NCBI GenBank assembly: GCA_938002015.1
Contig: CALLAU010000003.1
Location: forward strand, 68,084 to 132,083
From: an uncultured Bdellovibrionales bacterium
GTDB taxonomy: Bacteria > Bdellovibrionota > Bdellovibrionia > Bdellovibrionales > UBA1609
DNA length: 64,000 nt
Reading direction: 5' to 3'
The position numbers were made by a program, and so were the translations under genes. The notes under the pieces were generated by a model. The model worked only from the letters and a program-made list of their open reading frames with translations. It was not told where the DNA came from and made no database searches. Position 1 is the stretch's first letter. Each line of letters begins with the position of its first letter. Shown piece after piece: positions 1 to 8,801 of the stretch.

Positions 1-1
1 A

Positions 2-883
2 CAAATCAATACAGGCTTAAATGAGATTTTTCCTTCTCTTCCTATTAATAAAAATATTCAAGTTGTTATCATTGCAGTCATTACTTTAATAGCAACTCTG
101 TCTGTTTTATCAGGACTTAATAAAGGCATTAGAATATTAAGTGAGATTAATATTTGGCTTGCTCTTACTTTATTTTCTCTTGTGCTTTTATCATGTGTAT
201 CACTACCAAGTGTAGTAGATGGATTGATTCAAGCCTTAGGCTCTCATGTGAGTAATTTTATAAAAGAAATCACTTATACGAGTGCTTTTGCTGATAAAGA
301 ATGGATAAGTAACTGGACAATTCTTTACTGGGCCTGGTGGGTTTCATGGACACCTTTTGTGGGTCTTTTTATTGCTAGAATTTCTAAAGGGAGAACGGTT
401 AAAGAGTTTTTAACTTATACAATTTTAGTGCCTTCACTCATGTGCTTTGTTTGGTTTACTGTTTTTGGGGTAGCAGGCTATGAAGCTCATTTAAATGGAG
501 TAGCAGATTTTTCTAAAGTGATTAAACTTGCTCCACATAAATCTCTTTTTATTGTTCTTAGCCAAGGTATTTTTCCTAAGTTTTTAGCTTTTTTATCTAT
601 GTTTTGTATTATTGTTTTATACATTACTTCATCTGATTCAGGGTCTTATATTGTAGACACCATTGCTTCAGGTGGAAAGAAAAATCCTCACCCCTATTTA
701 AAGGTTTATTGGTCTTTTATTGAAGGATTATTAGCAGCTGTGCTTATTCTTTTTGGCGGCATCTTGTTTATTAAAAATCTTGTTACTCTCTTATCAATCC
801 CTATTATTTTCTATCTTTGCTATGGAATTTATAGCTTAGAAGGCCTTATGAAAGATGATTCTCAAAATGATACAAGCCTTTAG
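2..883 (+). CDS. BCCT-family betaine/carnitine/choline transporter, C-terminal part
   Basis: Secondary transporter of quaternary ammonium compounds such as glycine betaine in the inner membrane, usually for osmoprotection. The reading frame is open from the first bases, so the gene starts before the window and only the last ~293 residues are seen. Family hallmarks are visible: a GLNKGIR..SEIN segment, the conserved stretch YWAWWVSWTPFVGLFIARIS with the GRTVKEF that follows it, and TSSDSGSYIVDTIASGG in the later helix region. Several hydrophobic segments follow one another as expected for the second half of a 12-helix protein. The substrate cannot be told from this part. Family assignment is firm from the Trp-rich motif. 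Confidence 0.93.
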   Translation, partial: QINTGLNEIFPSLPINKNIQVVIIAVITLIATLSVLSGLNKGIRILSEINIWLALTLFSLVLLSCVSLPSVVDGLIQALGSHVSNFIKEITYTSAFADKEWISNWTILYWAWWVSWTPFVGLFIARISKGRTVKEFLTYTILVPSLMCFVWFTVFGVAGYEAHLNGVADFSKVIKLAPHKSLFIVLSQGIFPKFLAFLSMFCIIVLYITSSDSGSYIVDTIASGGKKNPHPYLKVYWSFIEGLLAAVLILFGGILFIKNLVTLLSIPIIFYLCYGIYSLEGLMKDDSQNDTSL

Positions 884-929
884 TTAAGTGGCATACAGGT
901 TGCTACATATAACCTAAAAAGGGGATTAT

Positions 930-1304
930 ATGAGATTTGAGCAATTATTAAGTACCAAAGGCTATCTAACTTTTAAACAGTCCATTAAGGTTTTAATCAG
1001 TTTGATCATTTTCACAGCTTCACAAGTAAGCTTCGCATCGAGTGATATAAGTATATCAATAAATGAAGTTGTAAATACTAAGAAAGCTAAGCTTGGAACA
1101 AAGTACCAAGTAAGAGTTGGTGATTCTATTATTAATCTTGATTTTAAAGACGAAAAAATTAAAGATCAGCTTTCACATATAAAGTTTGAGTCAAAAAGAA
1201 ATCCATCAGATTACACTCTCAATGGTCATTTCTCTTTGGTTAAAAACAAGCTTGTTCTAAAAACCACAAAGATCAAAATTATTGATCCAGATATTGTATT
1301 ATAA
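930..1304 (+). CDS. Small secreted hypothetical protein
   Basis: A 124-residue protein of unknown function. Residues ~17-37 form a hydrophobic segment ending in VSFASS, which looks like a signal peptide after an unusually long charged N-terminus, so the mature protein is probably periplasmic. The remainder is lysine-rich, cysteine-free and predicted by eye to be mostly beta strand with alternating polar and hydrophobic residues. The ATG has a good ribosome-binding site, AAAGGGG, just upstream. It lies 46 bp after the BCCT gene on the same strand and could be co-transcribed. No family recognised. Confidence 0.6.
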   Translation: MRFEQLLSTKGYLTFKQSIKVLISLIIFTASQVSFASSDISISINEVVNTKKAKLGTKYQVRVGDSIINLDFKDEKIKDQLSHIKFESKRNPSDYTLNGHFSLVKNKLVLKTTKIKIIDPDIVL

Positions 1305-1316
1305 GATTCGTCTTAT
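1301..1316. other. Small hairpin with UUCG-type loop at the gene end
   Basis: ATAAGA, loop TTCG, TCTTAT forms a perfect 6-bp stem that contains the stop codon of the preceding gene, followed by seven A residues. A second inverted repeat, ATAGTTAA at 1323-1330 and TTAACTAT at 1349-1356, follows. Neither has the downstream T tract of a canonical terminator on the plus strand, so a role in 3' end protection or weak termination between these convergent genes is only possible. Confidence 0.3.
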
Positions 1317-1381
1317 AAAAAAATAGTTAATTCAATGAGTCTTCTTCTTTAACTATATGGAAAAAGACTTGAAGCTAATAT

Positions 1382-1996
1382 TTAGTTAGCAGTTTTGAAA
1401 GTATAAAGAATATAATCTCTTTCCTTAGGACCTATTCCTGCAAAATTAATCTCAATAGAAAGATCATTTATAAACAAATTAACTATCGTAGCTTTATTCT
1501 CACCGCCAATGATTACAAAGCCTTTTTTGCTGTTTTCATCAAACTTTAATAAATCTGATCCTGACATAAGCATTTTTTTCTTCATAAGTCTTTTATTATG
1601 TGCCATGGGACTAAATAAACTTTTTTTACCGTTAAAAGCATCATATGTCACATTAAGTGTTTGATCTAAGAAGTCATATGTAAATCCATTTTCTTCTTTT
1701 TTAAGAAGCCTAAAAATAACAAATCTTTTCTCTTCATCTTCGCTCTTTAAAACAACTTTATTAGGAGAATCTTCCGTCACATTTAAATCAATCGGTGTTT
1801 CTACTAAAAACTTTTTAAATATCTCTATTTCATCTGTAATGAGAACATAGTCTTTTGCTTGAGAAAAACTATGAGAAACAGGAACAACATTAAGTATGTC
1901 TTTATCTGATTTAAAGTTTAAAGACTTATGTACTGATGGAAATACAAAAACCAAAAGAACGAGAACACAAATGACACCAATTATTATTTTTTTCAT
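1382..1996 (-). CDS. Hypothetical protein with N-terminal membrane anchor or signal peptide
   Basis: A 204-residue protein. MKKIIIGVICVLVLLVFVFP is a single hydrophobic N-terminal segment after two lysines, either an uncleaved anchor or a signal peptide, so the rest should lie in the periplasm. The remainder is soluble and charged, with two short hydrophobic beta-like runs (FVIIGGENKATIVNLFI, LSIEINFAGIGP) near the C-terminus. It is convergent with the gene before it and divergent from the ABC transporter operon after it. I recognise no family, and no catalytic motif is visible. Confidence 0.65.
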   Translation of the reverse strand: MKKIIIGVICVLVLLVFVFPSVHKSLNFKSDKDILNVVPVSHSFSQAKDYVLITDEIEIFKKFLVETPIDLNVTEDSPNKVVLKSEDEEKRFVIFRLLKKEENGFTYDFLDQTLNVTYDAFNGKKSLFSPMAHNKRLMKKKMLMSGSDLLKFDENSKKGFVIIGGENKATIVNLFINDLSIEINFAGIGPKERDYILYTFKTAN

Positions 1997-2131
1997 GTGA
2001 AAATGATATCAAATTTGCCCTAAAATTCAATAGCATCCATCACTTATAAATCATTAGTCTAAACTAAAATAATATAGCTTTATGCCTCAACTCGTATTGC
2101 ATTCATACTAAACACATCTATAATCCTAGTT

Positions 2132-3052
2132 ATGAGTCATGTTATTGAAATATCAAATCTTAATAAAACTTATGACAACGATTTTAAAGCTTTAAAGGAT
2201 ATCAACTTAAGTATTAAATCTGGGGAGATATTCGCCCTTTTAGGTCCTAATGGAGCTGGCAAAACCACTCTCATTAGCACAGTATGTGGGATAGTAAACC
2301 CAAGCTCTGGAACTATTAGAGTAAACGGACATAATGTTATTTCAGACTTTAGAAAAGCTCGTGAAATCATTGGCCTTGTTCCACAAGAACTAACTACTGA
2401 TGCATTTGAAACTGTGTGGAATACCGTAAGCTTTAGTCGAAGTCTTTTTGGAAAACCTAAAAATCCTAAGTATATAGAAGAAGTTTTAAAGAACCTCTCT
2501 CTTTGGGATAAAAAAGACAACAAACTCATGACTTTATCTGGCGGCATGAAGAGACGAGTTATGATCGCTAAAGCACTCTCTCATGAACCCATGGTCTTAT
2601 TCTTAGATGAGCCCACAGCTGGTGTTGATGTAGAGCTAAGGAAAAGTATGTGGGAAATGGTTCATAAACTTAGAGAATCAGGAGTAACGATAATATTAAC
2701 GACTCACTATATTGAAGAAGCAGAAGAAATGTCAGACCGTGTTGGAGTTATTACTAATGGAGAGATTATCTTAACAGAAGAAACATCTACTTTAATGAAA
2801 AAACTCGGAAAAAAAGAACTTAAAATTGATTTAAGGAGTACTTTAGAAAAAATTCCTGAAGAACTTCTAAAATACAACTTAAGCCTTACTAATGAAAACC
2901 AATCACTCATTTACTTTTATGATACTCAAGAAGAAAACAATGGTGTGGCCGACCTTATCAATGACCTTAATTCAAGCGGATTAAAGTGTAGAGATTTAAA
3001 TACAAGACAAAGTAGCTTAGAAGAAATTTTTGTGGAGTTAGTAAACCAATGA
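2132..3052 (+). CDS. ABC transporter ATP-binding protein, YadG-like
   Basis: ATPase subunit of an ABC-2 type exporter. Walker A is GPNGAGKTT near residue 38, the signature is LSGGMKRR near 139, Walker B is [12 protein letters not shown] near 158, and the H-loop is [12 protein letters not shown]. The 306-residue length, the Phe-Glu-Thr-Val run after the Q-loop and the [12 protein letters not shown] stretch match the E. coli YadG pattern as I remember it. The C-terminal ~80 residues form the usual extension of this class. The stop overlaps the start of the permease gene by 4 bp (ATGA), indicating translational coupling. Substrate unknown; drug, lipid or polysaccharide export are all known for relatives. 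Confidence 0.92.
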   Translation: MSHVIEISNLNKTYDNDFKALKDINLSIKSGEIFALLGPNGAGKTTLISTVCGIVNPSSGTIRVNGHNVISDFRKAREIIGLVPQELTTDAFETVWNTVSFSRSLFGKPKNPKYIEEVLKNLSLWDKKDNKLMTLSGGMKRRVMIAKALSHEPMVLFLDEPTAGVDVELRKSMWEMVHKLRESGVTIILTTHYIEEAEEMSDRVGVITNGEIILTEETSTLMKKLGKKELKIDLRSTLEKIPEELLKYNLSLTNENQSLIYFYDTQEENNGVADLINDLNSSGLKCRDLNTRQSSLEEIFVELVNQ

Positions 3053-3813
3053 TAAATTTTAGAGCAATATTAGCAATTTATAATTTTGAAATGGCAAGGA
3101 CCTTTAGAACGCTTGGACAAAGTATTGCCTCTCCTGTTATTTCAACAGCGCTTTATTTTGTTGTTTTTGGCTCTGCAATTGGATCAAGGATTGAAGATAT
3201 AGATGGTATTAGCTATGGCTCATTTATTGTGCCTGGGCTTATTATGCTCACAGTGCTTACTCAAAGTATCTCAAATGCTTCTTTTGGAATATATTTTCCT
3301 AGGTTTACAGGAACTATATACGAAATTCTCTCAGCTCCTATTTCTTTTGTTGAAATTCTTTTAGGCTATGTTGGAGCCGCATCTACAAAAGCTTTAATGG
3401 TTGGAATTATTATTTTAATAACTTCAGCACTCTTTGTTGATATTCAAATACTCCACCCTTTTTGGATGATCCTCTTTCTTTTCCTCACTTCTTTTACCTT
3501 TAGCCTTTTTGGTTTTATCATTGGAATATGGGCTGATGGCTTTGAGAAACTACAACTCATCCCTCTTCTTATTGTAACTCCATTAGCTTTTTTAGGAGGA
3601 AGTTTTTATTCAATAAAAATGCTACCTCCCCTTTGGCAGAAAATTTCTTTCTTTAATCCTGTAGTATACCTTATAAGTGGATTTAGATGGAGTTTTTATG
3701 GAAAAGCTGACATAAATGTTGGTATAAGCCTTATGGCAATATCTCTTATTCTCTTTTTATGCATAACAGCTGTAGCGGTTATATTTAAAACAGGATACAA
3801 ACTTAAAGCATAA
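3049..3813 (+). CDS. ABC-2 type permease, YadH-like
   Basis: Membrane partner of the preceding ATPase; 254 residues, close to the usual size for YadH/NodJ-type permeases. About six hydrophobic helices are visible, starting after a short amphipathic N-terminal part. Between helices 1 and 2 is [18 protein letters not shown], a typical ABC-2 permease segment, and near the C-terminus [20 protein letters not shown] matches the conserved FNP region of this family. The two subunits would form a 2+2 exporter. The overlapping start (ATGA) supports equal expression with the ATPase. Confidence 0.92.
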   Translation: MINFRAILAIYNFEMARTFRTLGQSIASPVISTALYFVVFGSAIGSRIEDIDGISYGSFIVPGLIMLTVLTQSISNASFGIYFPRFTGTIYEILSAPISFVEILLGYVGAASTKALMVGIIILITSALFVDIQILHPFWMILFLFLTSFTFSLFGFIIGIWADGFEKLQLIPLLIVTPLAFLGGSFYSIKMLPPLWQKISFFNPVVYLISGFRWSFYGKADINVGISLMAISLILFLCITAVAVIFKTGYKLKA

Positions 3814-3831
3814 TCTTAAATAAAGGCTAAA

Positions 3832-4653
3832 ATGAGCTCCAGTAATAAAAAAATCATCGTATCTTCATTTAATATACGATGTTTTGGTGCTGACGGGGTT
3901 TATGACGGTAAGATTGGGCAAGAAGGACGCATTAGTTTTTTAAATCAGTTTATAAAAAATCAACTTAGTGAAGTAGATGTTCTTATCTTACAAGAGATAC
4001 TTGATACAAGTTTTTTAAAAGAAATTTTACCACCAGATTTTTCTTTTAAAACTTATGAACATGATTTTAAAAGACATATGAAAATCGTGATTTGCTATAG
4101 AAATACATATGATTTTACCAAAACCCAAATAGTTGAAAACACAGCCATTAATTATAAAACCTCAAGACCCGCTTTTTATGGACTACTCATAAATAAAATA
4201 AGCAAAAAGCCAGTATCTCATATTATTGGTGTGCACTTAAAGTCAGGTATTCATCATACTGACAACAGATTAAAGCAAGTCAGAGCGATTAAAGATTTTA
4301 TCACTAATCTTGATTTATCAATTCCTGTTGTCATCGGAGGAGATTTTAATAGTCACTCAAAGACAGCAACTAAAAGAGATAATAATGACATGGCCTACTT
4401 TGAAGAGATTTTGTCTTTAGTAAATTTAAAACGGGTTAAAAATTCGAATTTTACATATTATACTCTTTGGGAAAGAGAGTGCCTAGATCATATTTTAGTA
4501 TCTAAAGACGCTCTTCTTGATGACTCTCTATGGACCTATAATATTGAAGAACACTCCCCAGGGTTTGATAGTCCTTATAGTATAAAAACATACTATGCAG
4601 AGATATCAGACCATTTGCCTATTAAAATAAGCTTTAAAGTAAAAAACAATTAA
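3832..4653 (+). CDS. Endonuclease/exonuclease/phosphatase (DNase I-like fold) protein
   Basis: A 273-residue metal-dependent hydrolase of the EEP superfamily. Motifs occur in the expected order: SFNIRCFG (Asn) at the start, LILQEIL (metal-binding Glu), IGVHLKSG, IGGDFNSH (Asp/Asn pair), LDHILVS and SDHLPI with the catalytic His near the C-terminus. No signal peptide is seen, so it is probably cytoplasmic. The ATG follows AAAGG and lies 18 bp after the ABC permease gene, so it may be the third gene of that operon. Substrate could be DNA, a nucleotide or a phospholipid head group; the superfamily assignment does not decide this. Confidence 0.85.
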   Translation: MSSSNKKIIVSSFNIRCFGADGVYDGKIGQEGRISFLNQFIKNQLSEVDVLILQEILDTSFLKEILPPDFSFKTYEHDFKRHMKIVICYRNTYDFTKTQIVENTAINYKTSRPAFYGLLINKISKKPVSHIIGVHLKSGIHHTDNRLKQVRAIKDFITNLDLSIPVVIGGDFNSHSKTATKRDNNDMAYFEEILSLVNLKRVKNSNFTYYTLWERECLDHILVSKDALLDDSLWTYNIEEHSPGFDSPYSIKTYYAEISDHLPIKISFKVKNN

Positions 4654-4660
4654 TTAATTT

Positions 4661-5146
4661 TTATTTTCTGATCTTAGGATCTACAGGAACCGCTGATCCA
4701 CGCCAAAGATGCGTTCTATACTTACCTCCACGGCTAACTTTCTCAGCCACAAGATGAGTATCAATAATCGTGTCATAACCCTTCATAGCAGCTAGAAAAG
4801 CTAACTTCATAAGAGCTTCTTTTTCACCCTCACAGTCTTTAACATGAATAGGTTTTTCAATTTTTTTAATGATTCCAGTCTCTGATCCCTGGTCTTTGTC
4901 ATAAACATTTATATTCTTAGCCAATACCAAGGCTTCGTTATACTTTTGAATTTGATCAGAAACCTTTTGATTATAACAACTTGGACAAAACACCTTATCT
5001 AAAAGGTCTTGAGAGAACTGAGCCATATACTCAAACTCATACTCATCCACAAAAATAGAGCAGGATTTACAACTTAAATCCTCACAATCGCTACACCTAA
5101 GCGAAGTTTTATTTTTAAAGCATGAGCCACAAGTTTTCTTAGTCAT
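4661..5146 (-). CDS. Zinc-ribbon protein with C-terminal alpha/beta domain
   Basis: A 161-residue cytoplasmic protein. The first ~60 residues hold CGSC, CSDC, CKSC and CPSC pairs, which would bind two zinc ions in a treble-clef or B-box-like arrangement. After a linker, the part with EALMKLAFLAAMKGYDTIIDTH and ending in THLWRGSAVPVD resembles the strand-helix-strand layout of YbjQ/RcsF-like small domains; that comparison is by eye and tentative. It is convergent with the EEP gene (7 bp apart) and lies 6 bp downstream of the ABC-F gene, so it is probably co-transcribed with it. Confidence 0.65.
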   Translation of the reverse strand: MTKKTCGSCFKNKTSLRCSDCEDLSCKSCSIFVDEYEFEYMAQFSQDLLDKVFCPSCYNQKVSDQIQKYNEALVLAKNINVYDKDQGSETGIIKKIEKPIHVKDCEGEKEALMKLAFLAAMKGYDTIIDTHLVAEKVSRGGKYRTHLWRGSAVPVDPKIRK

Positions 5147-5152
5147 ATCATA

Positions 5153-6742
5153 TCAACCTAGAGACTTTTGAATGTATTCATCATAAGTCATGTACTTATC
5201 TTCTTTAAGCTCAACATCTATATCAATGATTCTATCAGCAATTGTTTGAACAAATTCGTGATCTTGAGATGTAAAAATCACTGTTCCATTAAAACGCTTT
5301 AAACCATCGTTTACAGCTGTTACAGACTCTAAGTCTAAATGGGCTGTTGGGTGATCAAACATCAAAACATTAGCTCCAGAGAGCATCATTTTAGAGAGCA
5401 TGCAGCGCACTCTTTCTCCACCCGAAAGTACTTTAGGGCTTTTAAAAGCCTCATCCTTACTAAAGAGCATTTTTCCTAAAAATCCCCTTACAAAAGTTTC
5501 ATCTTTATCAGTTGAGTACTGTCTTAACCAGTCTACTAAATTATCTTCATCTGTCTGAAAATATTTTGTATTATCACTTGGAAAGTATGACTTTGTAACC
5601 GTCACACCCCACTCTATTTTACCAGCATCTGGCTCTATTTCTCCAGCCAGAAGATCAAATAAAGCTGTTTTTGCAACATCACTTTTACCTAGTATTGCAA
5701 TCTTATCACCCTTTTTAACTTGAAAACTAATATTTCTTAAAAGCTCTTCTCCATTTATTGTTTTTGATAAACCAGAAACATTTAAAATATCATTTCCCGC
5801 ATCTCTAATAGAGTTAAACCCTACAAAAGGATATTTTCTAGACGAGACAGGCATATCTTCTATTTCAAGTTTCTCTAACTGCTTTTGCCTTGAGGTTGCT
5901 TGTTTTGATTTAGAAGCGTTTGCACTAAATCTTGCTATAAACTTTTTAAGCTCTTCAGCCTTTGCACTCGCTTTTTTATTTTGATCAGCTCTAAGCTGCT
6001 GGTTTAACTGACTCGTCTGTCTCCAGAACTCATAGTTTCCTGTATACGTTGTAATTTTCTTAAAGTCGATATCTGCAATATGAGTGCAAACTGTATTCAT
6101 AAAATGTCTATCATGACTTACAACAATGACAGTGTTTTCAAAATCAAATAAGAAATCCTCTAACCATTTGATAGCCTGAATATCTAAATGGTTTGTTGGC
6201 TCATCTAACAATAAAATATCAGGCTTTCCAAATAAAGCCTGCGCTAAAAGAATTTTTACTTTTAAACTTCCATCAAGTTCTTTCATCAATTTTTCATTAT
6301 CATCAGCAGGAATACCAAGACCGGCTAATAAGACACCCGCTTCAGATTCAGCTTCATAACCATTCATCTCAGCAAATTCTGCTTCTAAGTCAGAAGCCCT
6401 AATTCCATCTTCTTCATTAAAATCAGGCTTTGCATAAAGCGCGTCTTTTTCAGTCATAACAGCGTAAAGCTTTGTGTTACCCATTAAAACCGTATTTAAG
6501 ACCGTATACTCATCATAAGCATTCTGATCCTGTTTTAAAAAAGAAAGCCTTAAACTTGAATCCATAATAACTTGGCCTTCAGTTGACTCAATGTCTTTTG
6601 AAAGTACTTTTAAAAATGTAGATTTACCTGCTCCATTTGCTCCAATTAAGCCATAGCAGTTACCAGGAGTAAATTTTACATTCACATCATCAAATAAAGT
6701 TCTACCACCAAATTTTACGCTTAAGTTTGAAGTACTGATCAT
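5153..6742 (-). CDS. ABC-F family ATPase, YbiT-like
   Basis: Soluble tandem ABC ATPase of the ABC-F group, whose members act on the ribosome E-site. Motifs of the first domain are intact: GANGAGKST and LLLDEPTNHLD. The inter-domain linker holds the RFSANASKSKQATSR sequence typical of the YbiT branch. The second domain is degenerate: Walker A reads GKSDVAKT (5666-5689; the Gly before Lys is Ala) and Walker B reads VLMFDHPTAHLD (5333-5368; the catalytic Glu is His), while LSGGERVR is kept. An in-frame start 75 bp upstream exists, but the ATG at 6742 gives MISTSNLSVKFGG, which matches where the family begins, so I chose it. Length 529 residues is normal. Confidence 0.9.
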   Translation of the reverse strand: MISTSNLSVKFGGRTLFDDVNVKFTPGNCYGLIGANGAGKSTFLKVLSKDIESTEGQVIMDSSLRLSFLKQDQNAYDEYTVLNTVLMGNTKLYAVMTEKDALYAKPDFNEEDGIRASDLEAEFAEMNGYEAESEAGVLLAGLGIPADDNEKLMKELDGSLKVKILLAQALFGKPDILLLDEPTNHLDIQAIKWLEDFLFDFENTVIVVSHDRHFMNTVCTHIADIDFKKITTYTGNYEFWRQTSQLNQQLRADQNKKASAKAEELKKFIARFSANASKSKQATSRQKQLEKLEIEDMPVSSRKYPFVGFNSIRDAGNDILNVSGLSKTINGEELLRNISFQVKKGDKIAILGKSDVAKTALFDLLAGEIEPDAGKIEWGVTVTKSYFPSDNTKYFQTDEDNLVDWLRQYSTDKDETFVRGFLGKMLFSKDEAFKSPKVLSGGERVRCMLSKMMLSGANVLMFDHPTAHLDLESVTAVNDGLKRFNGTVIFTSQDHEFVQTIADRIIDIDVELKEDKYMTYDEYIQKSLG

Positions 6743-6882
6743 AGCTCTTAAATCTCTCCTATTTACTAAAAAATTATTATAGTACTTGCTTATATTATGG
6801 CGTTTATTTGAATACAAGGGGGCTTAGCCATTGAGATAAAGACTTCTCATATTTATGAAAAAAAGTTCAATTTTAAAAAGAA

Positions 6883-6911
6883 AAAGCCCACAAGTCTTAC
6901 AGGTGGGCTTT
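6883..6911 (-). terminator. Rho-independent terminator after the M15-like gene
   Basis: AAAGCCCAC (6883-6891) pairs perfectly with GTGGGCTTT (6903-6911) around an 11-nt loop. On the minus strand the stem is followed by TTCTTTTT, giving the U tract. It lies about 40 bp past the stop of the gene ending at 6954. Confidence 0.8.
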
Positions 6912-6953
6912 GTTAAATATCTTTAAAAATCAGCTAAAAGTGCTTATGAGTAC

Positions 6954-7649
6954 TTATCTACGAAAGAATCGTGATGAATAGTTTCCACCTATGCAGTACG
7001 GAACTGAGACATGAACATGGTTTTGATGGTTTCTATCTTCTTTGCCAATAGACCCTGTTAAATCATAACGACCTGAGATGAGTGGACAACCATTTTGCTC
7101 ATGAACCGCTCTTCCCCAGCAAGATCGAAACTCATTATAAAAAGCATTATTTGAGGCATACTTAAAAGATATTCTCTCTGATTGACCACTACCATACGTC
7201 ACTACAAAAGAATCTACATCAACAGCCCTTGCTTCAGCATGAAGGCTTCTTGGTGAATGATTTGCATCCCCTTGAATTCCATCATGAGTAACATGCAGAT
7301 CCACTGCTTGAGGCTTTCCAACTTTAGCTAAAGCCTGGTTCACACAAACATAAAAATTTCTGTTTTTAAATTCTTCTAAGATAGCAGAAATGCCTCGTCT
7401 ATTCGTACAACCAAATCCACTGTAGTTACCAGTAATATCATCACTGCACTCTAACCATTTAGTTTGTTGAAAAATTCCTTTTAAGCTCTCTTGCTCTAGA
7501 AAATACTCTTCAGCCGCTTCTGGACTAAGTACCGACTCACCTGTTTCTTCAGCCTCAAGGATGATGTTATCAAGACTCTCAACTTCTTCAGCATTTGAAT
7601 ATGTTGCCATTAAGATAAATAAAAAAATAAATACTAATTTTGATTTCAT
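6954..7649 (-). CDS. Secreted M15-like peptidase (DD/LD-carboxypeptidase fold)
   Basis: A 231-residue exported protein. Residues 1-20 (ending TYSNAEE) are a clear signal peptide. The core shows the arrangement of M15/hedgehog-fold peptidoglycan peptidases: SPRSLHAEARAVDVD, comparable to the zinc-binding SxHxxGxAxD, and later HQNHVHVSV, comparable to HxH. Five cysteines in the mature part could form disulfides. Residues 21-60 are acidic and form a probable linker. The G of the family motif is replaced by Ala-Arg. If active it would trim peptide stems of peptidoglycan in the periplasm or outside the cell. It is a single-gene unit with its own terminator. Confidence 0.75.
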   Translation of the reverse strand: MKSKLVFIFLFILMATYSNAEEVESLDNIILEAEETGESVLSPEAAEEYFLEQESLKGIFQQTKWLECSDDITGNYSGFGCTNRRGISAILEEFKNRNFYVCVNQALAKVGKPQAVDLHVTHDGIQGDANHSPRSLHAEARAVDVDSFVVTYGSGQSERISFKYASNNAFYNEFRSCWGRAVHEQNGCPLISGRYDLTGSIGKEDRNHQNHVHVSVPYCIGGNYSSRFFRR

Positions 7650-8022
7650 TTCACTAGCCCTTTGTTTGGATTATGTAATTAACTACATACTTTCTCGGAC
7701 ATAGGACTGGGGGCTGAACTGAACAAGAGTCTAGATTGTACTTAAGTTGAGTCGAGGGCTAGCTAGATTAAAGATGAGAGGAAAAATAAGTGAAATTTCG
7801 ATATTTTGAAGTTACGACAGTCTTAAATTCGTACATTTTTTTATGATTTAAATAGAAATTCCTCATTATAAAAGTAACCTATCCTACATTTTGAAGAGAA
7901 TTTTTTCTAAAGCTGCCACGTAAAATTGTTAATTTAGTCAAAATAGCCCACATTCCCCAATTCGATATGTTAGCTTCGACTTAACTTAATTGAACCTTGA
8001 AATTAAAAGGATTTTAACTGTT
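7650..8022. other. Divergent intergenic region, 373 bp
   Basis: Separates two divergently read genes and must hold both promoters. It is very AT-rich. I see no RNA gene, no ORF with a ribosome-binding site and no clear long inverted repeat. A TTG-initiated extension of the right-hand gene from 7990 is possible but less likely than the ATG at 8023. Confidence 0.4.
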
Positions 8023-8733
8023 ATGCCAAAAATACCCTTCATACCTTTAATTCTATTTACTTTACTTACAAACTTTAATGCTCAAGCAGAAGGTACAGAA
8101 AAATGCGAGAATATCGAAGCTTTTTCTTCTTATATAATGGAAGTGTATAAAATTGATGAAGCAGCGCAAAGACTTAATGCTTTTTACCTTCAAGTTACTG
8201 ACGAAGAAAAAGAAGCAATGAGAGTGTTAAGCAGTCTTCGTTCTCAAGGTAATATCACATTAGGTGATGAACTAACCAACCCTGAGCTTAAAAAGTTCGG
8301 TATAGATGTTAGCTTATATAATAGCATTAACGATCAACCCGTTAACGCCCTTGTAAATGGAATGCTTCAAAAATTTTCAAGGAGACTTGAATTAAATCCA
8401 CAATACACTCCACTGCGTGAAAGGTTTAATGAAAACAGCGGATATACAGCGTATCTTACACGCAACCAATGGGTCTTAAGCACTGCTTTTCCCGTTGCTT
8501 CAAGAGTTCGTACTGGACAATCTTATTTTAATAACTTCGCTACTAAAGGTGAACCGTTTGTAATTCATCTAGAGTTTAAAGAATTTATAGACAGGAGTCC
8601 TCAACTTAGTATTCGAGTAATGCTAGCAGAAATTAATGGCCAAGTTACAGATTCAAACTGGGGTTCTGCCTTAAGAGGGACCAGCTATGAGGATTTCCTG
8701 GATGAGAAATTTAATAAAGTCTGTGTAAAGTAA
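8023..8733 (+). CDS. Secreted hypothetical protein
   Basis: A 236-residue protein of unknown function. MPKIPFIPLILFTLLTNFNAQAEG is a typical signal peptide with cleavage after AQA. I chose the ATG at 8023 over an in-frame TTG at 7990 because it is preceded by AAAAGGA and places the signal peptide at the very start. The mature protein is mixed helical/strand with only two cysteines, one near each end (EKCEN and NKVCVK), which could form a disulfide closing the fold. It stands alone between a divergent and a convergent neighbour. No catalytic motif recognised. Confidence 0.65.
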   Translation: MPKIPFIPLILFTLLTNFNAQAEGTEKCENIEAFSSYIMEVYKIDEAAQRLNAFYLQVTDEEKEAMRVLSSLRSQGNITLGDELTNPELKKFGIDVSLYNSINDQPVNALVNGMLQKFSRRLELNPQYTPLRERFNENSGYTAYLTRNQWVLSTAFPVASRVRTGQSYFNNFATKGEPFVIHLEFKEFIDRSPQLSIRVMLAEINGQVTDSNWGSALRGTSYEDFLDEKFNKVCVK

Positions 8734-8801
8734 GACAAGAGAGAAGCCTTCTTATATCTTTAATTAAGTTTGCTATAGCTTTAGTACACACGAATGCTAA
8801 T

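Noticed and set aside
2170..2547. Minus-strand frame over the YadG-like ATPase
   Set aside because: It is fully antisense to a clearly identified ATPase and has no recognisable protein features.
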